Assembly: GCA_033439295.1 (NCBI GenBank)
Contig: JAVTLE010000008.1
Location: 1,736,001-1,800,000, forward strand
Source: Deuterostichococcus epilithicus
Taxonomy: Eukaryota > Chlorophyta > Trebouxiophyceae > Prasiolales > Stichococcaceae
Length of the DNA: 64,000 nucleotides
Reading direction: 5' to 3'
Shown here: positions 27,513 through 39,152 of the stretch, piece by piece
Numbering within the stretch: position 1 is the stretch's first letter
Layout: each line of letters opens with the position of its first letter
The notes under the pieces: model-generated
Seen by the model: the letters and a program-made list of their open reading frames with translations, nothing else
What the model was told of the DNA's origin: nothing
Database searches by the model: none
Translations under genes and position numbers: made by a program

Positions 27513-30500
27513 ATGGCTTCCACACGCGCAAGGAGAGCAGCTGAGGCTGCAGCTGCGAATTCAGCCAAGCAGCTGGGTGACAAGCAGCAGCAGCAGGTGC
27601 AGCAGGCGACAGCGTCGCAGCTGCAGAATGGCGACAAGCGGAGACGCAGCCCCAGCCCTGCGGCAAAGCGACGACGAACCGACAGCCCGCAGGTGGGGCC
27701 GCTGCACCTCTGGTGCTAACATCCACACCCAGCTTGGCGGTCCGCACGCCGATCCAGGCTGAGCGGTTGGATCAGCCACTGTTTCGAGAGCTGTGAGAGC
27801 CTCCAGAGCTCCGTCCGGGGTCAGATGCGGGCACCTCGGGAGCAAGGCCTCTGGCACCAACACGGTGGTGGTGCTCCTGCACGTTGCAGCCCGAGCAGGC
27901 CTTGCAGAGCCGGCAGACGAGTGTCTCCAGCTTCTGTGCGCGCTAAGTAATGTTGGGCAGGCCGTCCATATGCCGGTGGGCAAGGCTGCACCAGCACGAG
28001 GAGCATCGAGGGAGCACCTTCTGACTAGCCGTGGGCCTCTCAAGCGCCGTTGTCGCAGCGATCAGCTGACAGCAAGGCGTCAGCTGTGTTCCTGCAGCCG
28101 GAGCTAGGGCCAGGGACGCAGTGCGCCCTGCTTTCAGGGATGCCAAGCTCAGCAACTCAGAGCATGACGATCCAGGGCTGCAGCCATCTTGTCGGACAGA
28201 TAACTTGGATCATTCCTCTGACTGATGGCCGTCATGGGGAATTGTGATGCAGACAGCCGAACCACCGGAGCAAAAGCGGCAAAAGCGGGCAGTGGCGCGG
28301 CCGGGCGTGCCGGTGCCCACGCGCACATCAGCGTTCGTGGTGCCTAACAGGCCCAGCCCGCCACAAAGGGGGCCAGGTGTGAGCGGCTGCATGTGCACCT
28401 GCAGATGAGCCCGCTTCCCAAGCTACGAAATGCTCATATCACAGGCTGCCGATGCTCGCAGACAAGGATGGCCACTTCGTCTTCGAGCTGGGCGACAATC
28501 TGACCTCGCGATGTGAGTGGCTTCTGCACTCTCTTTCCAGCTTTATCTGTCTGTCCCCATGCTGTTGTCCTGCTGGACCGACAGTGCTGGATTTGTGTGC
28601 ACACCATGGAGGCCCTGATGCCGCTTGAATGTGTTTCCGCCCGTTCAGACAAAATCCTCAGCAAGATGGGCGAGGGCACGTTCGGGAGGGTGCTGGAGTG
28701 CTGGGACAGGAAGCACAAGGACTACTGTGCCATCAAGGTCTGGCGAGTCGCAATCGGTCTTATTGCATATGCAACAATGTTTGCATTTGCGAGCAATCTG
28801 CAGCAGCAACAGGACGGAGGCAGCGGCGCTCACCTCAGTCCGTTTCTGGCTGCAGGTCGTGCGGAACGTCCGAAAGTACAGGTGGGTGTTCACGAGCAAT
28901 TTTGAGGCGCTGTTCATGGCCGCACTGTGAGCTGCCGCCCGGCTCGCATGCCGACACTCATGTGGCTCTCGCTCAGGGACGCCGCGATGATCGAGTTGGA
29001 GGTGCTGGCGACGCTCGAGGCGAACGACCCAGATGGCCAGTGGTGTGTTCTCACGGATGTTTTTGCAGTTTTCAGCACATGTTTCCCGATGTTGCCTTTC
29101 GTGTAGAGATGGTGAAGGGCTCTCCCATCACGCGCTTACCTGCCCAGCATGTGGTCATCCCCAGCGCTGCGCCATGCGGCTCGTCTGATTTGAGGAAACA
29201 AAGAGCGAAGGGCGGCAAGACACCCGCACGATTATCCTTGCAGGCACTGCGTGACGCTGCGGGAGTGGTTCGACTACCGCGGCCACGTGTGCATGGTCTT
29301 CGAGCGCCTGGGGCTGTCGCTGTACGACTTCCTGCGCAAGAACTCCTACCGCCCCTTCCACTTGGACATCATCCGCGCCTTTGGCCGCCAGCTGCTGGAG
29401 GCGGTGGCCTACCTCCACGACCTGGGCCTGGTGCACACAGACCTGAAGCCGGAGAACATCCTGCTGAAGTCGCCCGCGTACAACAAGAAGACGCCGCCGC
29501 CCGGCTCCAGGCATGTCCCTCCGCGGCACTCCGATCGCAGTATGGCACTCGCTGAGTCTTGGTCCTGGCCTCGGGATAGACTACCCCAGTCTTGCTGGCG
29601 CCTGGCCGCCCGAGAAGAACGGGCAACAACTGGGCACCCGCCGCATCGAGGTGAGTGTATGTTTCCGTCATCCCAGGGGGGTCCTCAGCTTAGCAGCAGC
29701 AGGGCAGAAGCAAGAGCTTTCGTGCCAGAGAGCCAGCTGGGGGCAGCCACTCACGAGACAGCCCAGGCCACGGCCAGCGTGCGACACAGGAAGGAACATC
29801 GTCAACCAGCAGGCCGCAGCTGGGATGCACTGCTGATGGGCTTTGGTGCGCAGGCGAGACTGTACCATCAACGCTCAGACTGGCTCACCAGGCACACAGC
29901 CAAGGGCGTTGTTGGCCGCTGCTGGGTGCTCCGCCAGGCGCGTGCGCACTCCTTCCCCCACAAGCTGGCATGTGATGCCGCCAACGTGGCTGTGCACGCA
30001 GGGGGGCGAGGAGGCCGATCACGTGGAGCCAGCTACCGACAGCGGCCGCGCCTGTCGTCGTGGCGCCGGCCGGCCAGGCACCCCTCATGGCTGCCACCCT
30101 GCAGGCGTAGGGACCTGCGTCCATCCTGTCGCGAAAACCTGTGCACACAACACGGTTTGTTGGCTGCTGTTGCAAGTGCTCGGGGGAGGTGGGCCCGGCG
30201 CGGCGGGCAGTAGGCCCGCTGGCGCCGGGGCGCTGGCCCCCACTTTGGCGCACGGGCGGCGTCAGCGGAGGACGGAGCTGGCGGCAGCCAGCGCGCACAG
30301 GGGAGTCGACGGCGTCCCAAACAGCCAGCGCTCAGCACCTGATGATCCTGCCGTCCAGCAGGGAGTCCGTGCCGCGGTGGGCTGGGGGGTGCCGCGGCCC
30401 CTGAGGCACACACGACAGTCGCTGGAATCACATCGACGCCACACGCCTGAGCCGACCTGTTGCCGTTCCTGTCCAGCAGGTTGGGGCGGCGGGTGCCCAG

Positions 30501-32065
30501 CAGCGACCAGATAAAGGTCATCGACTTCGGCAGCGCGACTTTTGACGACCAGTACCACAGCACCATCGTCAGCACGCGGCATTACCGGGCGCCGGAGGTG
30601 TGTGGCCTAACCTTTCCCGCAGCCGTTCGTGATGCCCCCGGCGCGTGCGCTGAAACTGCCTTGACCAGCTGGCCAATTTGGCTGTGTGCCGTCACTCTGG
30701 CATCCTCTGTCAGACTTTTGGCTCAAGAAACGTGTGGCCTTCCCTGCATGCTCTCCATGCCCATATGTTCATCTCATCTCTCCTGTGCTTATGGTTTTGC
30801 ACGGCTGGCAGGTCATCCTTGGGCTGGGCTGGACTTTCCCGTGCGACATCTGGTCCTGCGGCTGCATCCTGGTAGAGCTGGCCACCGGCGACGCGCTGTT
30901 CCAGGCGAGTCTCAGACGCACAGGGTGCATCACTCCACCCTGTGTCCTGAGAGGCACACCAGTAGTGGGACGCATCTGATCATCAGAACAGCGCCCCACA
31001 ATGCAGTACTGTCCGTGCAAGTCCAAACACCGAGCCTAAACCGACTCGGGCTTCGGTGAAGCCGCTGAGGCCTCATGCACTGCCACTGCACTGCTGCAAA
31101 CGCACAAAAACTGGAAAACCGGAAACTGGGCGTGGAACATTGTTGAAAAAAGGCGTCGTTCAGGGTTTCGAGGCGTTCAAGTGTCCGAGATGATTCCACT
31201 GCCGCAGACGCACGAAAACCTGGAGCACCTGGCGATGATGGAGGCAGTGCTGGGCAGCATCCCGGAGGCAATGGGCCGGCGGGCAGCGCGGGATGCCGAG
31301 AAGTACTTCCGGCGGCGCGGCAAGCTGGTGAGTGCTAAACTTGGCACACTACACCCTGGGGCCGTCCTGCTGAGGGTTCAATCGCTGGAATGAGTTCTCG
31401 GGTGGCCTCAGAACCCTGTTGGCAGTGTCATGGGGATGAGACCAAGTTGTCATCGTGACAACTCGTGTCACTGATGTTGGAGGCGAGTGCTGACTACAAA
31501 ACCCTGACGTCGACGGCACCTTGTGGCAGGCATGGCCCGAGGCAGCGTCCAGCCGCAAAAGCGTGCGGGCAGTGCAGCGGCTGGCGGGCCTCCAGAAGCA
31601 CATCGGCGCGTCCTGCGACGCCTCGCTAAAGCCGGTGCTGCAGCCCCTGGTGCGTTCCCATAGCTGTGGCGCTCGCTAAGTCCTGCCATGCAATGCAACA
31701 CTTTCTGGTGGCAGGGTCTGCAATGCTTACCATGAGCGCCTGCGGCTTCCCCTCATTCTTCGACCATCTGGCAGGGGCCTGATCTGCGGGGCATGGCAGG
31801 CACCATGGCATGCACCGAGTGGGACCGTGGATGTTGCTGTGCTGTCGCGGCGCCCAAAGCAGCAAAGGTCGCCTCTTGCGATTCTGTCGCATTGTGTGAC
31901 CCTTCCGTTCGCGGGCCGCAGGTGGAGCTGCTGCGGCAGATGATGGCGTACGATCCGGAGAAGCGCATCAGTGCCGTCACGGCGCTGCAGCACAGCTTCT
32001 TCAGCGAGCCGATGCCGGCGGGGTCGGAGCAGGCAGGGTCGCCGGCAGCGGCGGCGGCAGAGTAG
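27513..32065 (+). CDS. LAMMER/CLK (AFC-type) dual-specificity protein kinase
   Basis: Nuclear kinase of the CLK/AFC family that phosphorylates SR splicing factors. Exon 1 (27513-27692) is a basic RS-like head ([14 protein letters not shown]). Then come [11 protein letters not shown] (to 28512) and [20 protein letters not shown] with CAIKV (28649-28737), a 26-nt micro-exon VVRNVRKYR (28856-28881), [17 protein letters not shown] (28977-29042), [18 protein letters not shown] and the [10 protein letters not shown] catalytic loop (from 29244), [17 protein letters not shown] (to 30597), and [18 protein letters not shown] (30812-30904). The LAMMER motif itself is [12 protein letters not shown] (31208-31327), followed by exons 31530-31649 and 31922-32065 ([13 protein letters not shown]). 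The intron 30905-31207 starts with GC (CAG|GCGAGT). The roughly 970-nt intron after 29510 may also use a GC donor. The exon near 28253-28378 (Pro/Arg-rich linker) has an uncertain end. About 470 residues, normal for the family. Confidence 0.93.
31083..31226 (+). repeat. LAMMER exon start with a copy in the upstream intron
   Basis: The acceptor and first codons of the LAMMER exon (31198-31224) are repeated at 31090-31115 with few changes, offset about 108. Both read ACTGC(T/C)GCA(A/G)ACGCAC followed by A-rich CTGGA. Confidence 0.75.
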
Positions 32066-33090
32066 GCTGCTGCTGCTGCGATATCACCGTTGCTTATATA
32101 CAGCTTCCGAGCCAGGCAGCACTCAGGCGCTGCTGCCGCGGCCTGCACGGCGGGCAGCGTGCCGCGGCATGGCATGTGCGAGCGAATGGATTTAAGACGT
32201 GCGGGTCGCCACCGCGAACAACATGTTGGACGGCCGCTCAGCAAAACCTTTGATTCAAAGGATAGGACGTTGACCGCGAAGTGGTTTCTTGGTCCAAACT
32301 GCAGTGTGTACTGGTGGTTTGTTTGGTCGTTTGGACTGAGGAGAGAATGCAGGAGAAATAGGAGAGAATGCATCTCCACATATGACTCATGCCTGTCTGT
32401 CACGATGTGTCCAGGTCAGCATCGTGCCGCGCCGGCACCCTCTAACGCCTTCGTTGCGCTGTCTATACTTCCTCAAATCCTTACCAGACCTGAAAGACTC
32501 ACGGTAGTCATGGAGTTCGCGGCGAACGGTCTGCTGCAAGACAAGCCTCTTCACGATGGGCGCAGTCGCTCCTTTCAGGTAGTGGAAGGTGGACTTTCGG
32601 CATGTATGCGTGTCTGCTATGCATTCCTCAATGATCGACATTGACGTAACTTGCTGGATGCAAGCCGACAAGGTCCTAGCATCGAGCCTCGCTACCGGGC
32701 GTAAATGCCATCGCACACCAGACCTCCAGACACAAGGAACCCCTTCAAACTCCGTCCGTCAGATCGGAAACAAAACGTGTATGCCAGCCGCAGCTGGGCG
32801 CAGGCACGCCAGCATTGAGTTGCTTCCGCTTCTGGGAGCATATCATATATGCTCGAAGATGCATCACCTGCGAGGGACGCATCTGATCCACATGCATGCT
32901 GCATGTTGAACATACCGGAGTGAATCCTCTGGAGCGACAGACCACAATCTCATGTCTGAATGCAAGTGCACAAAGTTGGCGCGAATACGACAGACGACAC
33001 GCCAGCGACAGCACTCATGGAAAGTGCCCTGCCAGCATGCTTCGACCGTCTGCAACCTCAACTCACGCTGTTGTCCACCGTGCTCAGGAC
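32066..33090. other. Intergenic region between kinase and arginine deiminase
   Basis: No convincing gene seen. It holds the kinase 3' UTR and the promoter, and possibly a short 5' exon, of the deiminase. An AG directly before its ATG-containing block leaves room for an upstream leader exon. Confidence 0.4.
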
Positions 33091-36000
33091 ATGAAGGAGA
33101 TCGCGCCGCCGGAGGCGCCGGCGCCGGCGATGAAAAAGGCACTGGGTGTGGAGGCGGGCGCCATGGCGGGCTCGCATGTGCGGTCGCAGCCAGGCATCCA
33201 TGCGTGCCAGGAGGGCGAGAACGACCATGCGGAGGTGGTGGTGGTCTTCGAGCCCGAGGGCACCTCCCTCATGATGGGCGGCCTGCACCCGCGGGTGCGC
33301 CTGTCGGCTGTTGCTCTCGAACTCTGGAGCTCATGTGCCTGTGCTGGCAGGTTTAATCAGGTGCACGCGTGCAACGTGCAGCCTGGCTGGAGAGCTACTG
33401 CCGGGCGTCTGCAGTCTCATCATCGGAGCTCATCACATGTGCAACCTGCGTGCTGCCCTGTTCACCCACACTGCTGTGTGCATCCCCTGCAGGCATCGCT
33501 GTTTGAGAAGCCGGTGAACCTGGAGGCGGCAAAGTCTTCGCACTCGGAGTTCAGGTGCCGTTACCCAAAAACCACATGGGCCGCCTCGCCGGACTTGATC
33601 ATGCCGAAATCAGATGCTGCAAGCAAGCCCAGCAGGGCGGCGCCCCAGGCCCGTCGCCGGCCAGGCCCGCCGCGCAGTCGCCACGGAAGCGTCGGGCATC
33701 GGCTTGTGCCGGCGCGCACGCCCCCTGCCACTGCTCGAATTCTTGACCTCACTCGAGTGGCGCTGCCGGACGCCTGTTTGCGGTTGTTCGACCCGCAGGC
33801 GGGTGATGCGGGAGCACGGGGTGAAGGTGCTGACGGTGCGCGACATCCTATCGTACGGCGTGGAGGACCATGTCGGGGCGCGCGTCGAGCTGGAGGACCT
33901 CGCCATGAAGGTGCGCAGACGCAGGGTGATGCTCACTGTGGGAGAACGAGCAGGCCGGAGCACCTGATGTCTGCAGGCGAGAAAAAGGGAAGCGCGTGAG
34001 GTGCTTGCCTGGAGCTCCGGATGCCGAGGACATGCCCTGAACCCTGCTCAATAACGACCTGGCGCCGGGCGCCAATGATATTGACCCTGCGGATGAGCAC
34101 GTGCACGAGGTGGTCGCACTCTGCAGCCGTTCCTCTGGCTGGGTTCCTCCTCACCTTCTCCCGGGTCCTGTCGCTCAGGCGCTCAACTACGAGCTGGCGC
34201 CGGGTGTATCGGATGACGACCTGGCGGAGGAGGACCGGTACTACTTGTCAGACGACTACAAGCGCACCGTGCTGGAGCACATGTCCACGCACCAGCTGTT
34301 GGACATGCTGCTCATCCACCCCACGGTGCACGTGTCGCCCAGCTACCGGGACACCGGGCTGACGGCCTCCTACACCTTCAAGCCGCTGTCCAACCTGGTG
34401 CGCTCCTCGAGCAAACAAGAGCGAAACAGAATAGGCCCCGGCTTTGGCCGCGGGGGCCGGCCAACCCCGCATCCTCGGCAGGGGCTTGAGGGAGCATTTC
34501 GCTGCTGTCCGTGTTTCTGGGTGCTTGCATTCTGCTGGCGGGGCATAAGTGTGCGCAGGGGCGCTGCCGCCATGCCGCGCACCGCGCCGCTGGCAGCACA
34601 CCACACCACAGCCCCCGGTCCGACTCTGACTCTCCTGTCCCACGCGGCGTCTTCATCTTGAAGTACCCAAGCTGCTCACGCAAACACCGACCCGCTAGCC
34701 CGCGCCTGGACCCTGCAGGTGTACACGCGGGACCAGCAGATCACGACATCCAAGGGCATCATCATGGCACGGCTGCGCTCCTCCGTGCGTGAGTTGGAGG
34801 TGGCGCTCATGAAGTTCTGCTTCAACAAGCTGGGTGCGCGCCCACCGCTGCCGCGGCCTCTCGTATGCTCCTCGAATGCACTCGACCAAGGCCCCACCCC
34901 TCCTCAGCGCCTCAGCGAAGAGCGCCGCGCTTGGGCTCGCTTGGCACAGCCTCAGTGCACAGAGGGGCCTGTCGACCTGTGTCTGCGGGTGCTGGTCAAC
35001 AGCGCCCGCATGAATCGGGATGTTACCTCCTCTGTGCATGTTTGCCACGTGTCCCTGCAGCCGGTGGTCGACGTCAGTGATGAAGGGTGTTGCAGGATTC
35101 GACGGCTGGGTGGCGCATGGCTCACACCGGCGTGGACGTCGCGGGCGAGGTTCCTGCAGCCGCTGGCTTGTCGGCAGCAGTGGCAACATTGATGTTTTCC
35201 TAGCCCATCAGCATAATTGAGAGACTTCAATGATGCAGGCGTGAACATTGTGGGCGAGGTGAAGGAGCCGGGATATCTCGAGGGCGGCGACTTCTGCCCG
35301 GCTTCTGCAGACCTGGCCTTTGTGGGCGTCGGGCTGCGCTCCAACATCGAGGCCGTCAAGCAGCTCATGGGGGAGGACCTGTTCGGCTCGCGGCGCGTTG
35401 CCGTCGTGCGCGACGACTTCGAGCAAAACCAGGTGAGCCTGTGCGCCCCTGGGATTGCAAATCGCAAGGAGACACGCCATAGTGGTGGATCCTGATGTGG
35501 CATGTGCCGGCAGGTCCTGTGTCCACGGACTGCATTGGCTCCTCAGAGCCCCTGCGTATGGTACTCGTGCCGGATGCGGCAAACTCACTGACCTGCAATG
35601 CCAGACCAGGCTCCGCTGACAGCACTCCCTCATGGCCGCCTTGCTGTGTGCCACCTTAGTACCCTGACTGGAGCTGCCGATTTCAAACCCCACACCCTTC
35701 TCCCGTGCAGGACCGCATGCACCTGGACTGCGTCTTCAGCATCGTCGCCGACGACGTGTGCATCATGATGGACGAGATGATGGGGGAGGAGTCGCCCACG
35801 CGGCGCCTGGTGGATGAGTGGGTCCAGGAGCAGCCGGGTGGCGAGTACACGCTCGCGAAGGAGGGCGTCGAGTTCAGCCGCTACCTGCGCGAGGACGGCT
35901 GGCACATCATCCCCATCAAAGCCTCCGACCAGCTGGTGACACCAGGAGTTTCTCCTTGCATCCCTTGCTCCTCGACCTGGTCCGGTCCGGCGCCATCGGC

Positions 36001-37038
36001 CTCTATAATGAGGGACCCCCGCCGCTGCTGGGGCCGCTGCATACGTTGAGCATGGAGACCGTCTTGTCAGCCTGCTGGGCTGCGGAGCGCCCGCAGAGCG
36101 AGCAGACACGAGACTCATCAAGACTGCTTGCTGCGGTAGTGAGCAAGCCCCAAGGCCTCACGCCTGCCGCCTGCCGCTGCCCGCAGATGTACGGCTGCAA
36201 CGTGCTGAACTTGGGCAGCAGCCGCATCATCAGCGTCAACCCGGCGAGCGCGCGGCAGATCGTCAAAGACCCGCATTTCAAGGGCGACGTGCAGGTCATC
36301 GACTTCAGCCCCATCACCTCCATGTACGGCGCGGTCCACTGCTCCAGCCAGGTACAGCCTCCTTGTTGGTGGTCCCCTTTTCATGGTTTTTTCCTTCAAT
36401 ATACAAAAGCCCTCTTTCGGCCCCTGCTGCATCACCTCCATGCATCGAGGCGTCCACTGCTAGCCAGGTGCACTCGGTTTGGAGCCCTTCCACAGCTTTC
36501 AAAGCTCAATGTGACCTTCTCGCTGAGCGTAAGGGCTCGTTACTTCAGGAGGTGCATGCGCATCTGCAAAGAGCAAGATGTGTATGAAAATGCAAAGCGG
36601 CACCCCGAGGTCCGTCTCTTCTCCATTAGCTTGCGGCCCTGGAGCGTCAGATGCATGCCACGTGAGGCGGTCTCACGCTGAGCGCTGTTTGCCGCCTCCG
36701 TGCAGGTCATCAAGCGCACAAAGCCGAAGGACCTGCCGCAGTACATCCAGACCAGCGATGGGCAGAGGCTCCAGTGGCCGCCCAAGGTGCGCACACGGGG
36801 CTGGCCTGCTGTCTTGAAGCATGGGCAAAGATGCAGAGGCCGAACGCGTGCTGCCATGCAAGTGCTGTGGACTGGCCCGCACCTGGTGGTAACCAGACGT
36901 TTGCGATGGTCGCCAAAGGCACTGCAGGAGACGCTGGGGCCTGCCGCTTCCGCTGCGCTGGAGACGCTGGGGCCGGCCGCTTCCGCTGCGCTGGCCGCTA
37001 TCCCCGGCATGGCGCAGTTGGCGCCGACGGCCCGATGA
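33091..37038 (+). CDS. Arginine deiminase (amidinotransferase fold)
   Basis: Converts arginine to citrulline and ammonia, the first step of the arginine dihydrolase route. Exons: 33091-33294 (EPEGTSLMMGGLHPR), 33493-33554, 33799-33910 (EHGVKVLTVRDILSYG), 34179-about 34400 (THQLLDMLLIHPTVHV), about 34718-34834 (YTRDQQITTSKGIIMARL), about 35240-35432 (EGGDFCPASADLAFVGVG), 35711-35936 (MHLDCVFSIVADDVCIMMDE), 36187-36354 and 36706-36786. The substrate and catalytic set is visible: RDQ, EGGDF, the HLDCVFS His, and the nucleophile Cys in YGAVHCSSQ at the end of exon 36187-36354. Length is about 500 residues. The tail after 36787 is uncertain; it includes an 11-residue unit (ETLGPAASAAL) repeated twice at 36928-36993. 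A tiny exon near 33979-33996 is tentative. Met 33091 is the first good start, but an upstream leader cannot be excluded. Confidence 0.88.
34046..34204 (+). repeat. Deiminase exon start with a copy in the upstream intron
   Basis: 34046-34069 and 34181-34204 match at 21 of 24 bases (GCTCAA..ACGA.CTGGCG core), offset 135. The right copy is the real exon (LNYELAPG); the left copy, in the intron, would read LNNDLAPG. Confidence 0.8.
35506..35737 (+). repeat. Copy of the catalytic-His exon start in the upstream intron
   Basis: The start of the exon carrying HLDCVFS (35703-35737) is echoed at 35506-35542, offset about 198. Shared pieces are GCAGG, CAC and GGACTGC in the same order. Confidence 0.6.
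36303..36473 (+). repeat. Copy of the catalytic-Cys exon end inside the following intron
   Basis: The exon end 36313-36354 and its donor are repeated at about 36431-36471, offset 118. Both share ATCACCTCCATG, GTCCACTGCT and AGCCAGGT in order. The downstream copy is intronic and lacks an intact reading of the active-site segment. Confidence 0.9.
36928..36993 (+). repeat. 33-bp tandem repeat, two units
   Basis: Units 36928-36960 and 36961-36993 differ at one base. Each encodes ETLGPAASAAL in the frame that runs to the stop at 37038. It is the likely, but not certain, C-terminus of the arginine deiminase. Confidence 0.9.
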
Positions 37039-37811
37039 GGGCCGCCCAGCCATCCCTTGGCATCGTGTCCCAGCTGGCGGCGCCAAAACCCAGATGAGGG
37101 GCGAGCGGCCAGCCCCCGGGCTTGTCGTGGGTCCCGGCACCGCCCGCCCAGCGAGGGCGATCTCAAGGGACCATGACACAGAGCCGCAGCTGGCTTGAAG
37201 TCGTATTCTAGGCGTCACGCTACTTGTTGCGGTGTACCGAGCGACGGATGGTACCGGGCGACCGATGGCATCAAGCGGAACAGGGAACTGAGACAAAGTG
37301 CACTGCAATGCTTCTGGAGCCGCGGCTTCTCAGGCCTTACCACAGGGCCTCGCATATGCGGTGGTGGTGCTCTGGTGTTTTCATGCAACGACTGTGCCTT
37401 TTTGTCACCTGGCAAGCCGAGATGTAGCACTCGAGTTAGGTAGGAACAGAGGCTTCCACTTTTAGATAGCTAGGGTGTCAACAGAACTGCTGATTTCATT
37501 CTCGGATCTGAAGGTGACTGGCTGTTGGCGTTCATCTCGGATGTTCCCCTGTCATGAAGCACTTTGCTCTGAAAGTTTTGACAGCCTCAGCCGACTTTGC
37601 AAGCTTGTGCACGGCTCAAATGTTTCATTATTTGTACCTGTTGCATCTGCTATGCCTTTGCACCTGTTGCATCTGCTATGCCATCCTGCTGCTGGTGACA
37701 TCCCTATCTGTGCTACAAACGATTAGACTTGCTCCCCAGACACCTGCCGCCCCAAGACGGTGTGGCCGCTGCCGCTGCGGTTTCGAGGGGGACGGAGCAG
37801 CCCCCCTGCCG
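37039..37811. other. Convergent intergenic region with a short direct repeat
   Basis: Lies between the 3' ends of the deiminase and the Aha1-type gene. A perfect 21-base repeat occurs at 37636-37656 and 37662-37682 (period 26). No gene seen. Confidence 0.6.
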
Positions 37812-39152
37812 TCATTGCAGCGGCAGCGCGTTCAGCTCCGCAACATACTGTTCCAGACGCTCCATGATGACGGGCTTCAGCGCGCTGACCGCCCGCTTCA
37901 GGGTGTCCTGCGCGACGCCGTCCCCCGTGACGGTGATGCTGATCTCGATCTCGTCTGGGTCGTTGGTGGAGCAGAACTCACCAATCACCACATCGCCCTT
38001 CACCTGCACAACCACGGCTCGAACACTGATCAAAGGCGCTGTGTCAGTGTCAAGCGTCTGCTTCTGCCTGGCAGGATGCGTGGCCTATTGTGGAGCGGCA
38101 AGCGTGTCCACCATTCACTGCGCATGGCGCAGCTGCGGCAGTGGCACGCCGCGCCAGAACTCTGCGTGTGATTGATGGTTGACGGGCCCACCTCGGTGTC
38201 TGTCTCCAGCCAGCGCCCCTTCCAGTCCAGCGTGACTGCCAGGTCGTACACTGCAAACACCTTGTTACCCTTGCGCATGGTCTGGTATGCCTGCAAGCAA
38301 ATAGCATACACTCGCGCTCGACCATGTGATTCCAGGGTATGGTTGGGTGCTCACGCTGCATGGCGCTCACACGCCGGCCTGATCCAGGCAGCAACCACAA
38401 GTAGTCTCCAGCTTATGAAGCGAAAGTGTATATTCTGGAGTATTACTGCACATAAACAGATCTCCGACCAAGCATCATAACATTGCTGACACCTGGACAT
38501 CATACAATCATGCAGCGGCCCATCGTGCTTGCTCCTCACCTCCCCTGTGCAGCTCTTCAGCCCGGTGACGCTGGCGTACCCGACAGCCGCGTCGACCTGC
38601 GCCGCTGGCAACCCCGACCCCAGCAGCTCCTCCAAACGCTGCTTGGTCCAGGCCACCCGGTTGCGCTCCTCCCAGTGCCTGCGGTGAACATCAGCACCGC
38701 TGGGAGAGCTACGCGCGTGCTGCAGACAGCGGAGGTATGCCGAGCGCCACCTCCCCGACACTGACGCACGCGTCTGATATGCGAGACGTGGAGATCGTAC
38801 ATCGCATTCGCTGTGCTGTCAGTCAGCGAAGGCACATGCCTTGCAGCAGCTGATGGGGGGTGCGCCGCATGGTGGCTGACGCTAAGATCCAGCAGAGGTT
38901 CATGCAACGCCAGGGCGCCAGCATAGGAGACGTGTAGGCATTTTGATGCTGCACTGGCAGCGCGCACGGCAAGAGGCTCACGAGCCAAACGAGCTGCATG
39001 CAGCCAGCCACTCTAGAGCCTTCTGCTGCTGCTAACGCCGCCACAAGCTCACCAGAGGCGAAGAGGACATGAGCGCACCATCCGTTCACGTTGCTGCCAT
39101 CTTTTCTGTCCTCGACGTGCCAGCGTGGATCGCGGCGGTCCCAGGTTGCCAT
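37812..39152 (-). CDS. Aha1 N-domain-only Hsp90 co-chaperone (Hch1-like)
   Basis: Aha1-type co-chaperones bind the Hsp90 middle domain and stimulate its ATPase. Four exons join in phase: 39152-39079 (DPRWHVEDRKDGSNVNGW), 38678-38540 (HWEERNRVAWTKQRLEELLG), 38290-38192 (KGNKVFAVYDLAVTLDWKG, the conserved basic KGNK loop) and 38003-37812 (VKGDVVIGEFCSTND, EIEISITVTGDG, VIMERLEQYVAELNALPLQ, stop). This is a complete Aha1_N domain of 167 residues with the N-terminal NxNNWHW-type motif (here NVNGWHW). The AHSA1/START-like C-terminal domain of full-length Aha1 is absent: the stop follows the last Aha1_N helix. The organisation therefore resembles yeast Hch1. Splice sites are all GT-AG and the exon phases agree, so the gene looks whole. 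Confidence 0.93.
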
